A stretch of DNA of 7,293 nucleotides from Solirubrobacterales bacterium (GTDB lineage Bacteria > Actinomycetota > Thermoleophilia > Solirubrobacterales > Solirubrobacteraceae): NCBI GenBank assembly GCA_003151895.1, contig PLYX01000204.1:1-7293 (forward strand), written 5' to 3'. The first letter of the stretch is position 1. Each line of letters opens with the position of its first letter. The translations under genes were made by a program, and so were the position numbers. This document shows, in pieces, positions 4,641 through 7,293 of the stretch. The notes under the pieces were generated by a model that saw nothing but the letters and a program-made list of their open reading frames with translations, made no database searches and was not told where the DNA came from.

Positions 4641-5945
4641 ATGCTCGCGCGGATGACCGATGACCCTGTTGTCGCAGCGCTCTCCGAGGTTGCGGCCGTC
4701 ATGTTCCCGGCCGTCTATGCCCCCGATGTTCAGGTCGGACCAACGTATTTGCCTAACCCGGAAGTGGTTCGGCAAATCTACGCCGATGAGAATGCGGATC
4801 CTGCCTATGCCCGCGCAGTTGACGCCATAGGTGGCGATCCCGCGCTCGCGCCCCTTCTGGGAGACGGCGAGCAGCATGGACCCTGGTCGTCCGGCGCCAT
4901 GATCAGTAGCGACGTGGGGAGGAGTTGGCTGATTCAGTCCCGCACCTTCCTCCCAGGCACATTCGTACAAAACGCCGCAAGGCTGGTGGTCGCGAAGGGA
5001 TGTCCGACTGATTCGCTTGAGCCGTTGTTGGAGGAGCTTGGTCCACTCGTGCTCCGCGTGCGTCGGCTGGTGGCCGGCGAACCCGACGAGGTCCCCGTTC
5101 TCACGGCCTTCCACGGAATCGGTATAGCGGAGGGCATGACACTTGCGACACCGTGGGGATCGCTACGTGCGCCGTTCTCGGCCGAGCGTGAACAGCGTCC
5201 GTTCGGAAGCTTTTCGCCTTCAGCAATCTTGGAAACAACGGTCCCAGTGCATTGGAAGCTGGGCGAACACGGCACCCCGATCAGTGGGGAGCTCGCGACG
5301 ATGGGAACGCATCCAAACCTACTTGCCCTGACGGCCCTGCTTGCTCTCGGCCGGGGAACACCGCTGCAGTGGCTATGGCGAGCGACACTCGTGCCACTCC
5401 AGACTCTTGGCAGCGAGTACGTCGGTGGGGCAATGGATCCATCGTGGGCCGACCCACCAGCGCCCGACCCTCTCACCGAGGAGCAGGCGGACCAGCTAGT
5501 CGTCTGGGCCGATCGAGTAGCGCGCTTCTATCACCCGTCGATCGCAGTAGCCATGCGCCGTACCCTCTCCGCGGTGGCGGAGCGCCGCTCCAGCTCAGAG
5601 GACACACTCATCGACGCCGTAATTGCATGGGAGAATCTGTTTGGGACTGGGGGCACCTCGGAGATGACGTTTCGCGTTACGACGGCTCTTGCGTTGCTGC
5701 TCGAGCCCGACCCGACTTCACGGCCCGCGCTGCGCAAAGAGCTGAGCAAGGTGTACGACCTCCGCAGCAAGGTGGCGCATGGAGGTGAGGTCAAGCCGAA
5801 GGATCATCTCGGCGAGAGGAAGGACCGGGCCATCGACGTTGCCATCGACGCTCTGCGAGCCCTCTTCGAGATACACCCCTCACTTCTCAGCCAGCCGGAA
5901 CGCGGGATGCACTTGATTCTCGGTCTGTCCGGAGAAACCTACTAG
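4641..5945 (+). CDS. ApeA-like HEPN-domain protein, predicted RNase and antiphage effector
   Basis: The 434-residue product has a large unassigned N-terminal part (1 to about 300) and a C-terminal HEPN-like domain (about 305-415). That domain shows DAVIAWENLFG (325-335), a helix with RVTTALALLLE (345-355), then VYDLRSKVAHGG (371-382). R375-x4-H380 is the HEPN catalytic RX4-6H motif, and the E/N...R...RSKVAHGG order is that of the ApeA-like HEPN family linked to abortive phage infection. Such proteins are RNases that act when infection is sensed. The N-terminal part has no motif I recognise and may be the sensor; no transmembrane segment or signal peptide is evident. The start is ATG 4641, four bases after TAGCGT; ATG 4653 is possible. 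GC is lower than in flanking genes. It stands alone on its strand and converges with the gene at 5999-6652. Confidence 0.7.
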   Translation: MLARMTDDPVVAALSEVAAVMFPAVYAPDVQVGPTYLPNPEVVRQIYADENADPAYARAVDAIGGDPALAPLLGDGEQHGPWSSGAMISSDVGRSWLIQSRTFLPGTFVQNAARLVVAKGCPTDSLEPLLEELGPLVLRVRRLVAGEPDEVPVLTAFHGIGIAEGMTLATPWGSLRAPFSAEREQRPFGSFSPSAILETTVPVHWKLGEHGTPISGELATMGTHPNLLALTALLALGRGTPLQWLWRATLVPLQTLGSEYVGGAMDPSWADPPAPDPLTEEQADQLVVWADRVARFYHPSIAVAMRRTLSAVAERRSSSEDTLIDAVIAWENLFGTGGTSEMTFRVTTALALLLEPDPTSRPALRKELSKVYDLRSKVAHGGEVKPKDHLGERKDRAIDVAIDALRALFEIHPSLLSQPERGMHLILGLSGETY

Positions 5946-5998
5946 GGCCGACCCCGGCAAATTCTAGCAGGCGCATCGCTACGTCAAATTGGCACAAT

Positions 5999-6652
5999 CT
6001 ACTCGTCAACACGACTATCGTGTAATAGGGCTCCGTCAATGATCCACTCCCAGGTCGTCCCGGCAGAAACGATCTCTCGCTGCTTTGCGTCGACGCTCGG
6101 GAGATCCATCGTGTAATCGTCAGCCCCAGACCAATACGCACGCCATAACCTCTCGATGCCGTCCGCGTCCAGCATCGCTCGACCGTATGCCAAACGGGCG
6201 AGCGAAACGATCTCCATATTTACTCGGGCTGCTCTAATAACACTCTGTGGCTTGAACCTCTGCACTTGCTGCATAGGCCAGTGTGGTGCCCACCGCTGGC
6301 TAACCTCATTGCATACGGCCATTGACTCAAACGCGAAGATTCCTGTCAGCCGCGAGGGAGAGTCCTTGAAAAAGGCTCGTCGTGTGAGCTCCGCGTCGTA
6401 CTCAACGCGGTAGTTGTTAATTGTACCCATGACGAAGGGTGATATGAATCCAGTCGACATCGAGGCGTTGGGGACGAACGGGAGAAAGTCAGCGCTCCCG
6501 TCAGCGTACGCAGAAGCGAACCCCTCGTCTTCCATTGCGGCCAAAGCCGAGGACGTGTACTGGCCGGTAATCTGCAGGTTCATCACGGCCATCACGTTGC
6601 CGGGATTCACAAATACATAGACCCAGTCGGGCAATCCTCGGGGAGAAGCCAT
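5999..6652 (-). CDS. Uncharacterised 217-residue protein
   Basis: I do not recognise this gene with confidence. The protein starts with a hydrophobic beta-type segment (DWVYVFVNPGNVMAVMNLQI, 9-28). It has E88-L-T-R-R-A-F-F, then SPSRLTGIFAFES (98-110) in mid-protein, a WP at 125-126, and near the C-terminus RLWRAYWSG (168-176) and TTWEWIIDGALL (199-210). The order E-x-x-RR-x-x-F, PSRL-x-x-IFAFE, YW-x-G, WEW-x-x-x-G recalls a family of small uncharacterised bacterial proteins (possibly DUF2441-like). This is from memory and weak. No signal peptide or membrane helix is apparent. The start is ATG 6652; no clear ribosome site precedes it. It uses AT-ending codons far more than its neighbours, pointing to transfer. 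It converges with the HEPN gene across 53 bp and is divergent from the broken peroxiredoxin. Confidence 0.7.
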   Translation of the reverse strand: MASPRGLPDWVYVFVNPGNVMAVMNLQITGQYTSSALAAMEDEGFASAYADGSADFLPFVPNASMSTGFISPFVMGTINNYRVEYDAELTRRAFFKDSPSRLTGIFAFESMAVCNEVSQRWAPHWPMQQVQRFKPQSVIRAARVNMEIVSLARLAYGRAMLDADGIERLWRAYWSGADDYTMDLPSVDAKQREIVSAGTTWEWIIDGALLHDSRVDE

Positions 6653-6678
6653 AGGAAGATGGTGTCATAAGTCGCGTT

Positions 6679-7161
6679 ATGGGACGCGATGGTGCTCTAA
6701 ATGCCGACGCTTGCGCCGCGCGAGGAGGAGGCGCTCTGAACAGACGCATACCGCTGTCGCTCCAGAGGATAGGCATAGGCAGGAGCCCCGACCGCATCGT
6801 TGAGTCCGGCGACAACACGATGGTGTGCACCAGGCAGTTCTGTTCGTATCGCGACCGCGCCGAGGACTTCGCGTCGCTGAACGCCACGGTTGTCGGGATC
6901 TCTGCGCAGAGCGTGGAGTCGCACGAGGGCTTCATCGCCAAGAACAACCTCAACGTGCCGCTGCTGGCCGATGTCGACAAGGCTGTCGCGAAGGCATATG
7001 GCGCCGTGATGCCGGGTGTCGGCTCCACGGCGCGTGCGGTGATCGTGATCGACGAGCAGGGGATCGTGCGTCACCGCCACGATCATCGCCTCGGACTCGA
7101 CTATCAGACGGTCGACGAGCTGCGCGAGGCGCTCGAGCAGCTGCCGGCGCTCGCGGGCTGA
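6679..7161 (+). pseudogene. Peroxiredoxin relative lacking its N-terminal third
   Basis: The open frame encodes 160 residues. The first ~43 are unrelated low-complexity sequence. Homology to the intact peroxiredoxin begins sharply at 6808 with GDNTMVCTRQFCSYRD and continues to the end (SAQSVESHEGFIAKNN, NVPLLADVDKAVAKAYG, ARAVIVIDEQGIVRHRHDH, LGLDYQTVDEL). Both cysteines (C50 and C55 of this frame) survive, and P in TPVC has become M. The GEQAPDF strand and FYP segment are absent from all frames upstream, so the first ~39 residues of a normal protein are missing and the thioredoxin fold cannot be complete. By eye, about 70% of aligned residues match the copy at 3108-3572, so it is a diverged paralogue, not a fresh duplicate. 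Its remaining codons keep a G/C-rich third position, suggesting recent decay. An active chimera is possible but unlikely. Confidence 0.7.
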
Positions 7162-7171
7162 TCGGAGGCGC

Positions 7172-7201
7172 GCGCCGGCTGCGGTGCGGCGGGGCCGGCG
7201 C
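7172..7201. repeat. Hairpin after the truncated peroxiredoxin
   Basis: GCGCCGGC (7172-7179) and GCCGGCGC (7194-7201) form a perfect 8-bp stem with a 14-base loop, 11 bases after the stop. No T-run follows. It may be a weak terminator, or it may mark the junction between two peroxiredoxin fragments. Confidence 0.4.
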
Positions 7202-7212
7202 ACTCAGCGAGC

Positions 7213-7293
7213 CGTGGGCTCGACTACCAGACCGTGGACGAGCTCAAGACGGTGCTGGAGTCGCCGGCGTCGCCTCGCGCTCGGCGGGGCGCG
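7213..7293 (+). pseudogene. Third peroxiredoxin remnant, C-terminal scrap
   Basis: From 7216 the plus-strand frame reads GLDYQTVDELKTVLE, matching the last helix of both other copies (GLDYQSVDDLKAALD and GLDYQTVDELREALE). After 7260 it continues with unrelated SPASPRARRG to the window edge. Nothing upstream of 7216 matches the rest of the family. About 15 codons of a third related gene therefore remain. The 3' end is cut by the window, so how far the open frame goes is unknown. Confidence 0.65.

Noticed and set aside
3227..7161. Peroxiredoxin copies as direct repeats made by a recent insertion or target-site duplication
   Set aside because: The two copies differ at many positions, including silent ones and a two-residue length difference near the AYSA/AYGA region, so they are old paralogues and not a fresh duplication.

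Overview
The window looks like a stretch of a high-GC actinobacterial chromosome. An actinobacterial lineage such as Thermoleophilia is my guess; there is no marker gene to prove it. The grounds are G/C-rich third codon positions in most genes, frequent GTG starts, a VapBC pair, and several genes whose ATG sits a few bases after a TANNNT -10 motif (leaderless style). GC is not uniform: the block around 4641-6652 is visibly poorer in GC than its surroundings.

Layout. At the left edge, minus strand, are the first 19 codons of a 2-oxoacid:ferredoxin oxidoreductase alpha subunit (korA-like). A gene-free stretch follows, with an orphan promoter/operator-like site, a hairpin and a large nested inverted repeat. 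Next, all on the minus strand, come a UvrA-like ATPase cut off and frameshifted just inside its Walker A motif (about 443-599), a VOC/glyoxalase-fold protein just upstream of it (634-1044), an extended-SDR NAD(P)-dependent reductase (1191-2231), and a VapBC-type toxin-antitoxin pair (2364-2944) with a palindromic operator over its promoter. The vapC 3' end carries a 17-bp tandem duplication.

On the plus strand is an intact BCP-type peroxiredoxin (3108-3572). Behind it is a probable second toxin-antitoxin pair: a helix-turn-helix protein (3644-4099) and a RelE/ParE-like protein (4114-4533), preceded by a good -35/-10 and an inverted repeat. Then comes a 434-residue protein (4641-5945) whose C-terminus has the hallmarks of an ApeA-like HEPN RNase domain, including RX4H. 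Facing it on the minus strand is an unrecognised 217-residue protein (5999-6652). At the right edge are two decayed relatives of the peroxiredoxin: one lacking the first ~39 residues (homology from 6808) and one reduced to a C-terminal scrap (about 7216-7260).

Interpretation. The most interesting part is 3600-6652. It is a compact set of toxin-like and HEPN genes with shifted base composition, lying between an intact peroxiredoxin gene and broken copies of a related one. This is consistent with a small defence/stress island dropped into a recombination-prone locus. The HEPN protein and its convergent partner are the best candidates for an undescribed defence function. That is inference from motifs and context; no mobile-element gene, CRISPR, tRNA or rRNA was seen.
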